A stretch of 64,000 bases of DNA from an uncultured Clostridia bacterium (GTDB lineage: Bacteria; Bacillota; Clostridia; Oscillospirales; QAKW01), in contig CALWYZ010000002.1 of the NCBI GenBank assembly GCA_944385895.1, positions 1-64,000 on the forward strand. Reading direction: 5' to 3'. Each line of letters opens with the position of its first letter. Position 1 is the first letter of the stretch. A program made the position numbers and the translations under genes. Below are positions 27,228 through 36,190 of the stretch, in pieces. The notes under the pieces are model-generated. The model had not been told where the DNA came from. It did not search any database and saw only the letters and a list, made by a program, of their open reading frames with translations.

Positions 27228-29435
27228 GTGCCAGATTTTGAAGAAAATATGATCGACGGGATAGTCGAGGAGATAATATTTGAAAATGACGACACAGGAT
27301 ATCGTGTGTTTACTGTAAACTGTGACGGGATATTAAATACTGCAGTTGCAGTTTGTCCTCCGATATATGCAGGTGAGGCAATTACAGCCTCTGGAGAATG
27401 GAAGGAACATTCGGCTTACGGCAGACAGTTTGTATGTGATGAAATAGAAAAAACGTTTCCGTATGAACTTCAAGGCATGCTTAAATTTCTTGCAAGCGGT
27501 GCTGTAAAAGGCGTGGGCCCGTCGACAGCGCAGAAAATTGTCGATACTTTTAAAGATGACAGTTTTTTTGTAATTGAGAATGAGCCGGAAAAACTGACCA
27601 GGATACGCGGTATTTCCCGGGAAAAGGCACTTATTATATCCGATTCTTTTAAAACAACTCTTGGTATAAGAGATATCATGGTACAGCTAAATCAATACAG
27701 TATAAGTCCAAATACGGCTGTAAAAATATACAAGCGGTTCGGCGGATTTTCATTAAATATAATAAATGAAGAGCCCTACAGACTTTGGGAGGAAATAGAG
27801 GACTTTTCGTTTGCCGCGGCGGATAAAATAGCACTTGAAAACGGCTTTGCTCCTGACTGTGGCATGCGTCTTAGTTATTTTATAAAATATGTTTTAACTC
27901 ATAATCTGTCCAACGGCCATTCGTTTTTGCCTTTTGAAAAGCTTTCACAAATAGCTGCTGAAAATATCGGGGTAGAAGTATCGGATTCCAATGACTGCAT
28001 TGAACAAATGATATCGGGAAATATGCTTGTAAGCCGTAAAATAGGACAGATCAGAGCAGTTTATTTGCCTGCACTGTACAGCGCGGAAAGCTATGCAGCT
28101 GAAAAGCTGAAAAAAATAGCGGATTTTGCATCAGATGATATCAAAGATATTGAAACACATATCGACAAAATACAAGAAATTCTGCATATCACTTATGCAC
28201 GCAATCAACGTATGGCAATACGTATATCAGTTGAAAATAAAGTAATGATCTTGACCGGCGGACCGGGGACAGGCAAGACCACCGCACTTAACGGCATAAT
28301 CAGGCTGTTTGACAATGCAGGTCTTAATGTAACGCTTTGCGCTCCTACAGGACGCGCTGCAAAACGCATGAGTGAGGTATGCGGTAAAGAGGCAAAGACC
28401 ATACACCGGCTTTTAGAGGTTGATATGGCAAAGCAAAACGCATTTGTCAAAAATGAATCAAATCCGCTTAAAACAGATGTGGTCATTGTTGATGAAATGT
28501 CAATGGTAGATATACGCTTGTTTGAAGCTTTACTCAAAGCTGTTCCGTATTCTTCAAGACTTATTCTTGTCGGTGATGCAGATCAGCTGCCGAGTGTCGG
28601 ACCGGGCAATGTGTTTTGTGACATTATACGCTCCGGTAAAATTAAAACAGTCTTTTTAAATGAGGTGTTCCGTCAGGCATCTCAAAGTAAGATAATAATA
28701 AATGCACATAAGATAAACCATGGTCAGTATCCGGATATTACAAATTCAAGCGATTTCTTTTTTATAAAGAAATCATCTGCAAACAGCGTAAAAGAAGCTG
28801 TCAGCACTTTGGTTTGCGAGCGAATACCGGAGCGCTACGGAAAGAATGTATTAAACGGTTTACAGGTTATCATACCAACCAAAAAGACTCCTTGCGGCGC
28901 ACAGGCAATGAATATGATGATAAGAGAGCTGGTAAATACGGCTAGTCCGCAAAAAACCGAGGTCGTGATAAAAAACCGCAGCTACCGTGTCGGCGATAAA
29001 GTTATGCAGATAAAGAATAATTATGATATTGTTTGCCGCAGAAAAAACGGAACTTATGAAACGGGTGTTTTTAACGGCGATATCGGCATAATAGACTCTA
29101 TAGATAAAAAGCAAAGGCTATTATCTGTTGCGTATGACGATAAAACAGCAGTTTATGAGTTTTCAGATTGTGATCAGCTTGAATACGCATACGCAATAAC
29201 CGTTCATAAAAGTCAAGGTTCTGAGTTTGACGCCGTATTGCTTGTCATATCTGATATGACGCCGCTTCTGCAGTACAGAAATTTATTGTATACCGCTGTT
29301 ACACGTGCCAGACAATTACTTGTTATTGTGGGAAATGAGCAGGTGATATACAACATGGTGGATAATAATAAAAAATCAAACAGATATTCCGGCCTTAGAC
29401 AAATGCTGGCAGATATGTTTGAAATAGGAGGTTAG
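27228..29435 (+). CDS. recD2: ATP-dependent RecD2-type DNA helicase
   Basis: 735 residues, the length of RecD-like helicases found without RecBC. It is a 5'-3' superfamily 1B helicase. The N-terminal OB-like domain (GIVEEIIFENDDTGYRVFTV) and helix-hairpin-helix repeats (ASGAVKGVGPSTAQKIV) are typical. Walker A is LTGGPGTGKTT near residues 342-352; Walker B is VVIVDEMSMVD; later motifs include VGDADQLPSVGPG and AYAITVHKSQGSEFD (motif V/VI). The start is GTG at 27228 with GGAG 9 nt upstream. It is followed by comF, a pairing seen in several clostridia. It should act in DNA repair and replication fork processing. Confidence 0.93.
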   Translation: MPDFEENMIDGIVEEIIFENDDTGYRVFTVNCDGILNTAVAVCPPIYAGEAITASGEWKEHSAYGRQFVCDEIEKTFPYELQGMLKFLASGAVKGVGPSTAQKIVDTFKDDSFFVIENEPEKLTRIRGISREKALIISDSFKTTLGIRDIMVQLNQYSISPNTAVKIYKRFGGFSLNIINEEPYRLWEEIEDFSFAAADKIALENGFAPDCGMRLSYFIKYVLTHNLSNGHSFLPFEKLSQIAAENIGVEVSDSNDCIEQMISGNMLVSRKIGQIRAVYLPALYSAESYAAEKLKKIADFASDDIKDIETHIDKIQEILHITYARNQRMAIRISVENKVMILTGGPGTGKTTALNGIIRLFDNAGLNVTLCAPTGRAAKRMSEVCGKEAKTIHRLLEVDMAKQNAFVKNESNPLKTDVVIVDEMSMVDIRLFEALLKAVPYSSRLILVGDADQLPSVGPGNVFCDIIRSGKIKTVFLNEVFRQASQSKIIINAHKINHGQYPDITNSSDFFFIKKSSANSVKEAVSTLVCERIPERYGKNVLNGLQVIIPTKKTPCGAQAMNMMIRELVNTASPQKTEVVIKNRSYRVGDKVMQIKNNYDIVCRRKNGTYETGVFNGDIGIIDSIDKKQRLLSVAYDDKTAVYEFSDCDQLEYAYAITVHKSQGSEFDAVLLVISDMTPLLQYRNLLYTAVTRARQLLVIVGNEQVIYNMVDNNKKSNRYSGLRQMLADMFEIGG

Positions 29436-29446
29436 GACTGCTTATT

Positions 29447-30115
29447 ATGTCTTTCTTGTTTCCAAACAAATGTGTCGCATGCGGAGAAATTATAGAAGAC
29501 GGTGTTTCAGTCTGTGAAAACTGCAGAAAAACTTTATATAGAATTGACAGACAATGCTGTAAATACTGCGGCAGAGATATTCCGCTTTGCGGATGCTTGG
29601 GCAAAAATAACTATTTTTTCCGTAATGTTTCCGTGTTCCGTTATGACGGCAGTGCCGGTAAAATAGTAAAACGATATAAGATGGGAAAAATCACCCAGAT
29701 ATCTGTTTACATTTGCAAAGAATTGTCTATGTTAATCAGTGAGGCATATAGAGATGTTTATTTTGACTGTATGACGTTTGTGCCAGTGTCGCGCGTCAAA
29801 AAGCTATTTCGTGGATTTGATCATGCCGAACTTATAGCAAAGGGCGTTTCCGAAATATTGGGCTTGGAAAATACAGCGCTTTTAAAACGCAGATTTTCTT
29901 TCAAGCCACAGAAAAGTTTACACACTAAAGAAAAAAGACAAAAGAATATTTACGGTAAATTCCGTGCTATGAAAAATGTTAAAGGCAAGACAATTCTGCT
30001 AATTGATGATGTCATGACAACAGGCTCAACATTAAATGAATGTGCCAGGGTGTTGAAAGCGGCAGGCGCAGCTGATATTTTCTGTGCTACTTTCGCCGCA
30101 ACTTATAAAAAGTGA
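29447..30115 (+). CDS. comF: ComF-family phosphoribosyltransferase-like protein
   Basis: 222 residues. The N-terminal zinc-finger-like part has CVACGEIIEDG, CENCRK, CKYCG and CGC. The C-terminal PRTase fold has TFVPVSRVKKLFRGFDHAEL and the PRPP-binding motif ILLIDDVMTTGST. ComF proteins act in DNA transformation in B. subtilis, but the family is widespread in non-competent species and its reaction is unsettled. It lies 11 nt after recD2 and is probably co-transcribed. Confidence 0.9.
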   Translation: MSFLFPNKCVACGEIIEDGVSVCENCRKTLYRIDRQCCKYCGRDIPLCGCLGKNNYFFRNVSVFRYDGSAGKIVKRYKMGKITQISVYICKELSMLISEAYRDVYFDCMTFVPVSRVKKLFRGFDHAELIAKGVSEILGLENTALLKRRFSFKPQKSLHTKEKRQKNIYGKFRAMKNVKGKTILLIDDVMTTGSTLNECARVLKAAGAADIFCATFAATYKK

Positions 30116-30144
30116 TTGATAAATGAAAATTGATATTGTATAAT
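30116..30144 (+). promoter_or_regulatory. mreB promoter
   Basis: TTGATA (30116-30121), 17-bp spacer, TATAAT (30139-30144), just after the comF stop. Confidence 0.8.
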
Positions 30145-30213
30145 ATCTATTACAAACAAATCTTGTGGTTTAAATCATGACTATTAATGTTGTGACAATA
30201 TGAGGAGATAAAA

Positions 30214-31239
30214 ATGATTGGACAGGATGTAGGAATTGATTTGGGTACGGCTACCGTACTTGTGTATGTAAAAGGTAAAGGAATAGTATTGAAAGAGCCA
30301 AGCGTTGTTGCGATAGATAAAGTCAACAACAAAGTTCTTGCCGTAGGTGAGGAGGCAAGACGAATGGTCGGCAGGACTCCAAATAATATTGTTGCCATTC
30401 GGCCTTTGAGAGACGGGGTTATATCTGATTATGAGACAACAGAAAAAATGATAAAGTATTTTTTGACCCGTGTCATTAAATCTTCGGTATTCAAACCTCG
30501 TGTAATAATATGCGTTCCCTCCGGTGTAACTGAGGTTGAGGAAATGGCAGTGGAAGAAGCGGCGAAAAATGCAGGCGCTAAATATGTTGGTCTTATAGAG
30601 GAGCCCAAAGCCGCGGCCATTGGAGCCGGTATTGACATTATGAAACCGAACGGAAATATAGTTGTTGATGTGGGCGGCGGCACTACAGATATTGCTGTAT
30701 TGTCTTTGGGAGAAGTAGTACTTTCTGATTCAATAAAGCTTGCCGGTGATAAGTTTGATGAATCCATAGTTAAATATATACGCCGTGAGTACAGCATGCT
30801 TATAGGCGAGCGTACTGCTGAAAATATAAAGCAGCAAATCGGCTGTGTATATGAGCAGCCTGAAATCACTACTATGATAATAAAAGGTAGATGCCTGCTT
30901 ACAGGGCTTCCTAAATCAATAGAAATTAATTCAAAAGAGATAATGCAGCCGTTGCAGGAGTGCGCATTCAGTATAATAGATGCATTGCATGGCGTACTTG
31001 AGAGAACACCTCCAGAACTTGTAGGAGATATTTATCAAAACGGTGTGGTAATGACCGGCGGAGGAGCTTTGGTGCGCGGTTTTGATAAGCTTATTTCAAG
31101 CAAAATAGGAATTTCCACACGTGTTGCAGACGATGCAGTGTCATGCGTGGCAATAGGAACAGGAAAATCGCTGGATTATATAGATAAAATGGAAAACTCT
31201 GATGCGTCATTGTTTGCACGTTCTAAAAGAAAGTATTGA
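30214..31239 (+). CDS. mreB: MreB/Mbl-type actin-like cell-shape protein
   Basis: 341 residues. It has the actin-fold nucleotide motifs DVGIDLGTATVLVYV (phosphate 1), NIVVDVGGGTTDIAVLSLGE (phosphate 2) and GVVMTGGGALVRGFDKL (adenosine). The family polymerises under the membrane and directs lateral wall synthesis with MreC, MreD and RodA. No mreC or mreD follows, so this may be a stand-alone paralogue (Mbl- or MreBH-like). It starts with ATG behind GAGGAGA-like sequence and ends before a shared terminator. Confidence 0.93.
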   Translation: MIGQDVGIDLGTATVLVYVKGKGIVLKEPSVVAIDKVNNKVLAVGEEARRMVGRTPNNIVAIRPLRDGVISDYETTEKMIKYFLTRVIKSSVFKPRVIICVPSGVTEVEEMAVEEAAKNAGAKYVGLIEEPKAAAIGAGIDIMKPNGNIVVDVGGGTTDIAVLSLGEVVLSDSIKLAGDKFDESIVKYIRREYSMLIGERTAENIKQQIGCVYEQPEITTMIIKGRCLLTGLPKSIEINSKEIMQPLQECAFSIIDALHGVLERTPPELVGDIYQNGVVMTGGGALVRGFDKLISSKIGISTRVADDAVSCVAIGTGKSLDYIDKMENSDASLFARSKRKY

Positions 31240-31240
31240 T

Positions 31241-31274
31241 AAAAAAACCGAGTCATTAAGACTCGGTTTTTTTT
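31241..31274. terminator. Bidirectional terminator between mreB and trmD
   Basis: Stem CCGAGTC/GACTCGG extended by A/T pairs, with seven A on the left and eight T on the right. It ends mreB (plus) and trmD (minus); the trmD stop at 31256 lies inside it. Confidence 0.9.
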
Positions 31275-31945
31275 ATCAAATCAGGACGCAATTGTTTTGT
31301 CAGTTCCAAACTTTGCTGTTCTTTCCATTTTTCAATATTGGCATGGTGCCCCGACAACAGTGTTTGAGGAACACACCTGTTTTTCCAAACCTCAGGTCTT
31401 GTGTACTGAGGATATTCAAGATATCCGTTAAAATGGCTTTCATTTTGAAAGCCTTCGCTGTCAGACAGCACACCGTCTATCATGCGGCTGACACAGTCGA
31501 TAAGTACGCATGCCGGCAGTTCGCCACCTGTAAGCACATAATCACCTATTGATATTTCCTCGTCTATTATCTCATCCAGTATCCTCTGGTCGACGCCTTC
31601 ATAATGGCCGCAAAGAATAACGATGCGCTGCAGCTTTGAAAGCTCCAATACTCGCTTTTGTGTAAGTACGGCACCCTTTGGTGACATGTATACAGTATGC
31701 GGTTTGCTGCTGCAATCTCGTGTTATATGTTTATAGCAGTCGTATATAGGCTGGCACTGCATTATCATGCCGTGGCCTCCGCCGTAAGGATAATCGTCTA
31801 CACGCTTATGCTTATCTTTGGTATAGTCACGGATGTTGAATGTGTTTACTTCAATTATGCCTTTCTCTTTTGCTCTGCCGATTATGCTTTCGTCAGTGAC
31901 AAGGCGGATCATGTCAGGAAACAGTGTCATAATATCAAAAATCAT
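31256..31945 (-). CDS. trmD: tRNA (guanine37-N1)-methyltransferase
   Basis: 229 residues. It methylates G37 next to the anticodon, preventing +1 frameshifting. The SPOUT trefoil knot signature is present: YPYGGGHGMIMQCQPI, LCGHYEGVDQRI and EISIGDYVLTGGELPA. The start at 31945 overlaps the rimM stop by 4 nt, so translation is coupled. In many Firmicutes rplS follows; here the operon ends at a terminator. Confidence 0.97.
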   Translation of the reverse strand: MIFDIMTLFPDMIRLVTDESIIGRAKEKGIIEVNTFNIRDYTKDKHKRVDDYPYGGGHGMIMQCQPIYDCYKHITRDCSSKPHTVYMSPKGAVLTQKRVLELSKLQRIVILCGHYEGVDQRILDEIIDEEISIGDYVLTGGELPACVLIDCVSRMIDGVLSDSEGFQNESHFNGYLEYPQYTRPEVWKNRCVPQTLLSGHHANIEKWKEQQSLELTKQLRPDLIKKTES

Positions 31946-32442
31946 ATATCCAGAAGCCCCTTTATCGGTGTGATACGGATAATACCGTTTTCAATATCAA
32001 TTTCTTTTACCACATCGTCAATTTTAGGAATCAGCAGTGTTTTTCCTTCGGGCGGTTTTACTTCAAAAACATCATTTGCTCCGGTTGCAATAACGTTAAT
32101 TACATTTCCGTAGTTTTGGCTTGTATTAAAGTCGATTACAGTCAATCCTATTATATCGTCAATAAAATATCTGCCTGCTTCAAGTTCTATTTCATTTTTG
32201 TCTATATACACAAGACTGCCTATAAGCAGCTTTGCGCTTTCTATATCGTCAATGCCATCCAGTTTTACGAGAGCTTGGCCTTTATGCTCCCTTGCAGCCC
32301 TAATGTCGATTCTCTTGTTGTTTATAAATATATGTTTTAATTGGCATAAAAACTTTGCACTGTCACAATACGGATATATGCGCACTTCGCCTTTGAGAGA
32401 GTGTGTATTTATAATTTTACCTGCGACAAGTAAGTCTTCCAT
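31942..32442 (-). CDS. rimM: 16S rRNA processing protein RimM
   Basis: 166 residues from the ATG at 32442, which has GAGGTG 5 nt upstream. LLVAGKIINTHSLKGEVRIY is the conserved N-terminal beta-barrel start and the PRC-barrel end has GNVINVIATGANDVFEV and LLIPKIDDVVKEIDIENG. RimM assists maturation of the 30S head by binding S19. A longer frame begins at 32490 but has no family match before the ATG. Confidence 0.95.
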   Translation of the reverse strand: MEDLLVAGKIINTHSLKGEVRIYPYCDSAKFLCQLKHIFINNKRIDIRAAREHKGQALVKLDGIDDIESAKLLIGSLVYIDKNEIELEAGRYFIDDIIGLTVIDFNTSQNYGNVINVIATGANDVFEVKPPEGKTLLIPKIDDVVKEIDIENGIIRITPIKGLLDI

Positions 32443-32507
32443 AAAGCACCTCATAAAATGCCGTATTGGTACAAAATCAAAGTTTTGCACGGCATTTAGT
32501 TATATCT

Positions 32508-32540
32508 GATAAAAAATAAAGGAAGGCAGATACCTTCCTC
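32508..32540 (-). terminator. Hairpin between khpA and rimM
   Basis: Stem AGGAAGG/CCTTCCT with loop CAGATA; on the minus strand it is followed by TTATTTTTTA. It may partly stop transcription after khpA, lowering rimM-trmD expression. Confidence 0.6.
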
Positions 32541-32551
32541 AAAAAAAGCTG

Positions 32552-32779
32552 TTATTTTATTTCTACCACAACTTTTTTAGGCAACTTGTAAGATGCCGAT
32601 TTGACAATCGACCGTATCGCTTTGGCAATTTTACCGTGTTTGCCGATAATTCTGCCCATATCGTCCGGTGCAACGCTCAAAATATAAGTTACAGTATCCT
32701 CTGTTTCCTGTTCTTCGACCGTTACTGAGTCAGGAGCGTCTACAAGTGATTTAGCAAGGTAGGTTATAAGTTCTTTCAT
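32552..32779 (-). CDS. khpA: KH-domain RNA-binding protein KhpA
   Basis: 75 residues. The single KH domain has the GxxG loop in MGRIIGKHGKIAKAIRSIVK. KhpA pairs with KhpB (Jag/EloR) and affects cell division and RNA binding in Gram-positives. It lies between rpsP and rimM, its standard position. Confidence 0.95.
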   Translation of the reverse strand: MKELITYLAKSLVDAPDSVTVEEQETEDTVTYILSVAPDDMGRIIGKHGKIAKAIRSIVKSASYKLPKKVVVEIK

Positions 32780-32821
32780 GCTTTCATTCCGTTTCTTAGA
32801 TATTGAAAATAATAGACTTAA

Positions 32822-33064
32822 TTAAAGAACACCCTGCTTTTTGAGTAAAGCTTTAACTGTATCGGTAGGCTGGGCGCCGTTTTTAATCCAGTTTTTCGCC
32901 TTTTCCTCATCGATAGTTAAAGATGACGGCTCTGTGCAGGGATTATAAGTACCGATTTCCTCTATAAATCTGCCATCTCTGGGAAATCTTGAATCGGCAA
33001 CGACGATTCTGTAAGTCGGTGCGGCTTTGGCACCTAAACGTCTGAGTCTGATTTTAACAGCCAT
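32822..33064 (-). CDS. rpsP: 30S ribosomal protein S16
   Basis: 80 residues. [20 protein letters not shown] and [20 protein letters not shown] are diagnostic. GAAAGGAGAAT precedes the start. It is 25 nt downstream of ffh and 42 nt upstream of khpA in one operon. Confidence 0.97.
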   Translation of the reverse strand: MAVKIRLRRLGAKAAPTYRIVVADSRFPRDGRFIEEIGTYNPCTEPSSLTIDEEKAKNWIKNGAQPTDTVKALLKKQGVL

Positions 33065-33089
33065 TGCTAAATTCTCCTTTCTTTTTTAT

Positions 33090-34418
33090 TTATATACCAA
33101 ATCCTCTGAGAAAACTTTTGTTTTTCTTTTTGGAATTCAGTTGCTTAAATAATTTATTCATTTGTTCAAACTGACGCAGTAGCCTGTTTACCTCTTCAAC
33201 AGAACGTCCGCTTCCCGCGGCGATTCTTTTTCTTCTTGAAGCATTTATAACAGAAGGATCTTCGCGTTCTTGCAAAGTCATTGAAAGTATAATTGCCTCT
33301 GCATGTGACATGGCTTTCTGGTCAATTGTGGCGTCCTTGAGTGCTTTGCCCGCACCGGGTATCATACCGATAAGATTTTCAAGAGGTCCCATTTGCTTGA
33401 GCTGCTGCATCTGAGCAAGATAGTCTGTCAAGGTGAATTTATTTTTTCGCATTTTTTCTTCAAGCTCTGCAGCCTGCTTTTCATCGAAAGCCGCTTGAGC
33501 CTTATCAATAAGCGTAAGAACATCACCCATACCCAAAATGCGCGAAGCCATACGATCAGGATAAAACGGTTCGATATCACCTATTTTTTCACCAATACCG
33601 GCAAATTTTATAGGCTTACCGGTTATGTGCTTTACGGAAAGTGCAGCACCGCCGCGTGTGTCGCCGTCCAATTTTGTAAGAACAATACCGTCTATATCAA
33701 GCAGTTCATTAAAACTTTGCGCAACGTTTACGGCATCCTGTCCTGTCATGGCATCAACCACAAGCAGTATCTCAGTCGGATTTACCTGAGCTTTTATGTT
33801 TTTCAGTTCATCCATTAGCTGATCGTCAATATGCAGCCGTCCTGCCGTGTCGATAAATACTATGTCATTGCCATGCTTTTTTGCATGTTCAATACCTTCT
33901 TTTGCAATCCTTACAGGACTTTTTTCACCGTCGATTTTGAATACCGGAACACTCGCGGATTCTCCTACGATACACAGTTGGCTTATTGCAGCCGGACGGT
34001 ATACGTCGCAGGCTACAAGCAGGGGACGCTTGCCCTGTTTTTTAAAATAGTATGCAAGCTTTCCGCAGTGAGTTGTCTTACCGGTACCTTGCAGTCCTAC
34101 CATCATAACAATAGTGGGGGGTGCAGAGGCAATCTTGATTTTAGATACTTGCGAGCCCATGATTTTTGTGAGCTCTTCGTTGACAATTTTTATAACCTGC
34201 TGAGACGGAGTAAGGCTTTCAAGTACTTCATTTCCGACGCATCTTTCGGATACATTGTTTATAAATTCCTTGACTACCTTGTAGGAAACATCCGCTTCTA
34301 ATAAAGCAAGCTTTATTTCGCGCATGGCAGCTTTGACATCACTTTCGCTCAGCTTGCCTTTGCGCTTTAAATTTTTGAATGCCTGTGAAAGTTTATCTGC
34401 AAGTCCTTCAAATGCCAT
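33090..34418 (-). CDS. ffh: Signal recognition particle protein Ffh
   Basis: 442 residues. The N domain is followed by the GTPase (G) domain with VGLQGTGKTT (108-116), DVYRPAA, FIDTAGRLH and TKLDGDTRGG, and the methionine-rich M domain (QMQQLKQMGPLENLIGMIPG, GSGRSVEEVNRLLRQF) that binds 4.5S/6S SRP RNA and signal peptides. It targets membrane and secreted proteins with FtsY. ylxM lies 13 nt upstream. Confidence 0.98.
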   Translation of the reverse strand: MAFEGLADKLSQAFKNLKRKGKLSESDVKAAMREIKLALLEADVSYKVVKEFINNVSERCVGNEVLESLTPSQQVIKIVNEELTKIMGSQVSKIKIASAPPTIVMMVGLQGTGKTTHCGKLAYYFKKQGKRPLLVACDVYRPAAISQLCIVGESASVPVFKIDGEKSPVRIAKEGIEHAKKHGNDIVFIDTAGRLHIDDQLMDELKNIKAQVNPTEILLVVDAMTGQDAVNVAQSFNELLDIDGIVLTKLDGDTRGGAALSVKHITGKPIKFAGIGEKIGDIEPFYPDRMASRILGMGDVLTLIDKAQAAFDEKQAAELEEKMRKNKFTLTDYLAQMQQLKQMGPLENLIGMIPGAGKALKDATIDQKAMSHAEAIILSMTLQEREDPSVINASRRKRIAAGSGRSVEEVNRLLRQFEQMNKLFKQLNSKKKNKSFLRGFGI

Positions 34419-34431
34419 ATTTCGCTCCCGG

Positions 34432-34797
34432 TTATTTATGTTCAGTCAGAGGCTTTAAGACGGCCTGAATATCATCACAAAACTCTGATATTTCAACAGA
34501 CCGGCAATGCCTGGAATTGATATCTCTGATATTTTCCGTTAAATTCAATACGTTTATGATCTTATCTTCAAGATCATGATATTTTTCATAAAAGCCAAGC
34601 TTCTCTTCCATTTCAAACAGTATTGCCTCACCGCGCTTTATAGAATCTCGCACACCCTGACGCGTTATTTTTGTATGCTGTGAGATTTCCGCCAGTGACA
34701 GGTCCTCATTATAATACAATTCAAGAGCATCAAGCTGTTTGTCGGTAAGAATTGAGCCGTAAAAATCAAGCAGCAGGGAAACTTTTAAGTCTTTCAT
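34432..34797 (-). CDS. ylxM: YlxM/p13-like HTH protein (UPF0122)
   Basis: 121 residues from the ATG at 34797, preceded by AAGGAGGG 5 nt upstream; a longer frame to 34875 lies across the promoter. DFYGSILTDKQLDALELYYN and LSLAEISQHTKITRQGVRDS form a sigma4-like helix-turn-helix. YlxM stimulates or regulates the SRP pathway and always precedes ffh. The C-terminal coiled part varies. A palindrome over its transcription start could mean autoregulation. Confidence 0.93.
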   Translation of the reverse strand: MKDLKVSLLLDFYGSILTDKQLDALELYYNEDLSLAEISQHTKITRQGVRDSIKRGEAILFEMEEKLGFYEKYHDLEDKIINVLNLTENIRDINSRHCRSVEISEFCDDIQAVLKPLTEHK

Positions 34798-34822
34798 ATG
34801 CCCTCCTTGATAATTTATACGA

Positions 34823-34847
34823 TGTGTAAAGCTTATTACTTTACACA
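34823..34847. promoter_or_regulatory. Palindromic operator candidate at the ylxM transcription start
   Basis: TGTGTAAAG (34823-34831) and CTTTACACA (34839-34847) form a perfect 9-bp inverted repeat around a 7-nt centre, abutting the -10 box on its downstream side and covering roughly +1 to +20. In RNA it would be a 5'-terminal hairpin. Confidence 0.65.
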
Positions 34848-34875
34848 TTATACAGTATTTAAGGTGTTTTGTCAA
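34847..34875 (-). promoter_or_regulatory. Perfect consensus promoter of the ylxM-ffh operon
   Basis: On the minus strand TTGACA (34875-34870) and TATAAT (34852-34847) with 17 bp between them. Confidence 0.92.
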
Positions 34876-35076
34876 TAGTATATATAATATTTGAAAACTA
34901 AATTAGCGGTATTTAAGGTAAGCTTTGGGATTTTAAAAACAATTTTAAGATTGTATATTCAAGATAAAGGCTTAAGAATTTAAGTTTCCTGGATTGAGAA
35001 TGGTTTAAACAATATTGGAATAAATCGTTTTTAGTAAGTATTGAAATAAAAAATATTGCTGAATAAAAATATAAAA

Positions 35077-35098
35077 CCGTACGAAACATATCGTACGG
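35077..35098 (-). terminator. Terminator of the S1-domain gene
   Basis: Perfect 8-bp stem CCGTACGA/TCGTACGG, loop AACATA, followed on the minus strand by TTTTATATTTTT. Confidence 0.85.
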
Positions 35099-35107
35099 CT
35101 TGAATTG

Positions 35108-36046
35108 TCAGTTTGCCGTTTGCAGAAATACCGTTTCAATAACTTTATTGCTGCATTCCGGGGAATATCGCCAGAAATCAATTCTGTCGCCGTCGTATAA
35201 ATACTTGATAGGCTCTGGTTCACTTTGTTCGGACAGTGCCTCTACGACAGCAAGCTTGATTTTCATTTTTTCGGGGATAATACTTTTTATGTAAACGCTG
35301 ACCCGGCTGCCGGCGACTACTCCCGGAGTCAACTCAGCAAGCCCTGCCAGGTTTGGTGTCAGTTCAATAAAAATTCCGTAGCTTTCGATGCTCCTTACAA
35401 TTCCTGAAACTGTTTCTCCTGCTTTGAATAACTGTGCGTTTTGCTCCCACGTGCCCAGTAACTCCTTATGTGACAGGTTGATTCTTGAAGTTGTATAGTC
35501 TATTGACTTTACAACAGCCTTTATATCCATCCCCGCAAAAAATCTGTTTTTCGGGTGCTCTATTCTTGAAACGGAAATATTATCTATGGAAATCATAGAA
35601 ATAATACCGCAGCCGATGTCCGCGAATGCTCCGAACTGCTCAAGATGAGTGATTCTGGCATCAATAATATCACCGGTTCTTAAGTTGTCAAAAATGTATT
35701 TTTCGCAGTCCTCCTGAGCTTTGCGACGGGATAAAAATGCAACAGTCTGGCCGTCTTTCTGTGCAAAATTGATTACTTTAAAACAAACCATTTTATTGAC
35801 ACGTGTAATGATTGCAACATCTTTTACAGTGCCCTCCCTTATGCCGAGCGCGGCTTCTTCGCGCGGGATAATGGCTTTTATGTTGCCCAGACGTAAATGC
35901 AGATTATGATCGGCATCGCACATAAGACAGCGTGCCTGTAAAATCCGACCTTCTGTCATGGCTTTTGTAAGTCCTTTTATACCGCATAGATAGGCGTTGT
36001 CATTTACGTCTGCTATACCCTCAGGTCTGTATTCCTGTTTTTTCAT
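35108..36046 (-). CDS. S1 RNA-binding domain protein
   Basis: 312 residues. At least two S1 (OB-fold) domains are visible: about 120-195 (GDIIDARITHLEQFGAFADI ... VKSIDYTTSRINLSHKELLG) and about 205-270 (GETVSGIVRSIESYGIFIEL ... AELTPGV). The N-terminal 110 residues look like a degenerate third repeat (IKAIIPREEAALG). Proteins of this build are common in clostridia, usually labelled ribosomal protein S1-like; it is shorter than true S1. It probably binds mRNA or ribosomes. It is divergently placed to DUF951/prfA. Confidence 0.85.
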   Translation of the reverse strand: MKKQEYRPEGIADVNDNAYLCGIKGLTKAMTEGRILQARCLMCDADHNLHLRLGNIKAIIPREEAALGIREGTVKDVAIITRVNKMVCFKVINFAQKDGQTVAFLSRRKAQEDCEKYIFDNLRTGDIIDARITHLEQFGAFADIGCGIISMISIDNISVSRIEHPKNRFFAGMDIKAVVKSIDYTTSRINLSHKELLGTWEQNAQLFKAGETVSGIVRSIESYGIFIELTPNLAGLAELTPGVVAGSRVSVYIKSIIPEKMKIKLAVVEALSEQSEPEPIKYLYDGDRIDFWRYSPECSNKVIETVFLQTAN

Positions 36047-36145
36047 ATTCAGCCCTCCGTTTAGTGTCCTATAAAATTTATATGTTGCTTTTGATAATTA
36101 ATAACCGCTTTTTTTGTATTTATGCTTTTAATTTACAGTCTGTTG

Positions 36146-36154
36146 TGGTATAAT
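36146..36154 (+). promoter_or_regulatory. Extended -10 promoter for the DUF951-prfA operon
   Basis: TGGTATAAT, that is a TG plus one base before TATAAT, 37 nt before the ATG at 36191. No good -35 box is seen, which fits an extended -10 promoter. Confidence 0.5.
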
Positions 36155-36190
36155 TACAAAATAATACTATAAATAAATAACGGAGGAAGT

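Noticed and set aside
31202-31552. Plus-strand ORF opposite trmD
   Set aside because: It runs through the shared terminator and is antisense to conserved trmD.
33831-34301. 156-residue plus-strand ORF opposite ffh
   Set aside because: Shadow of a strongly conserved coding region; no ribosome site and Cys/Tyr-rich composition typical of antisense frames.
34798-34875. Longer ylxM starting at 34875
   Set aside because: The extension covers the promoter and the transcription start; the ATG at 34797 has an ideal ribosome site.
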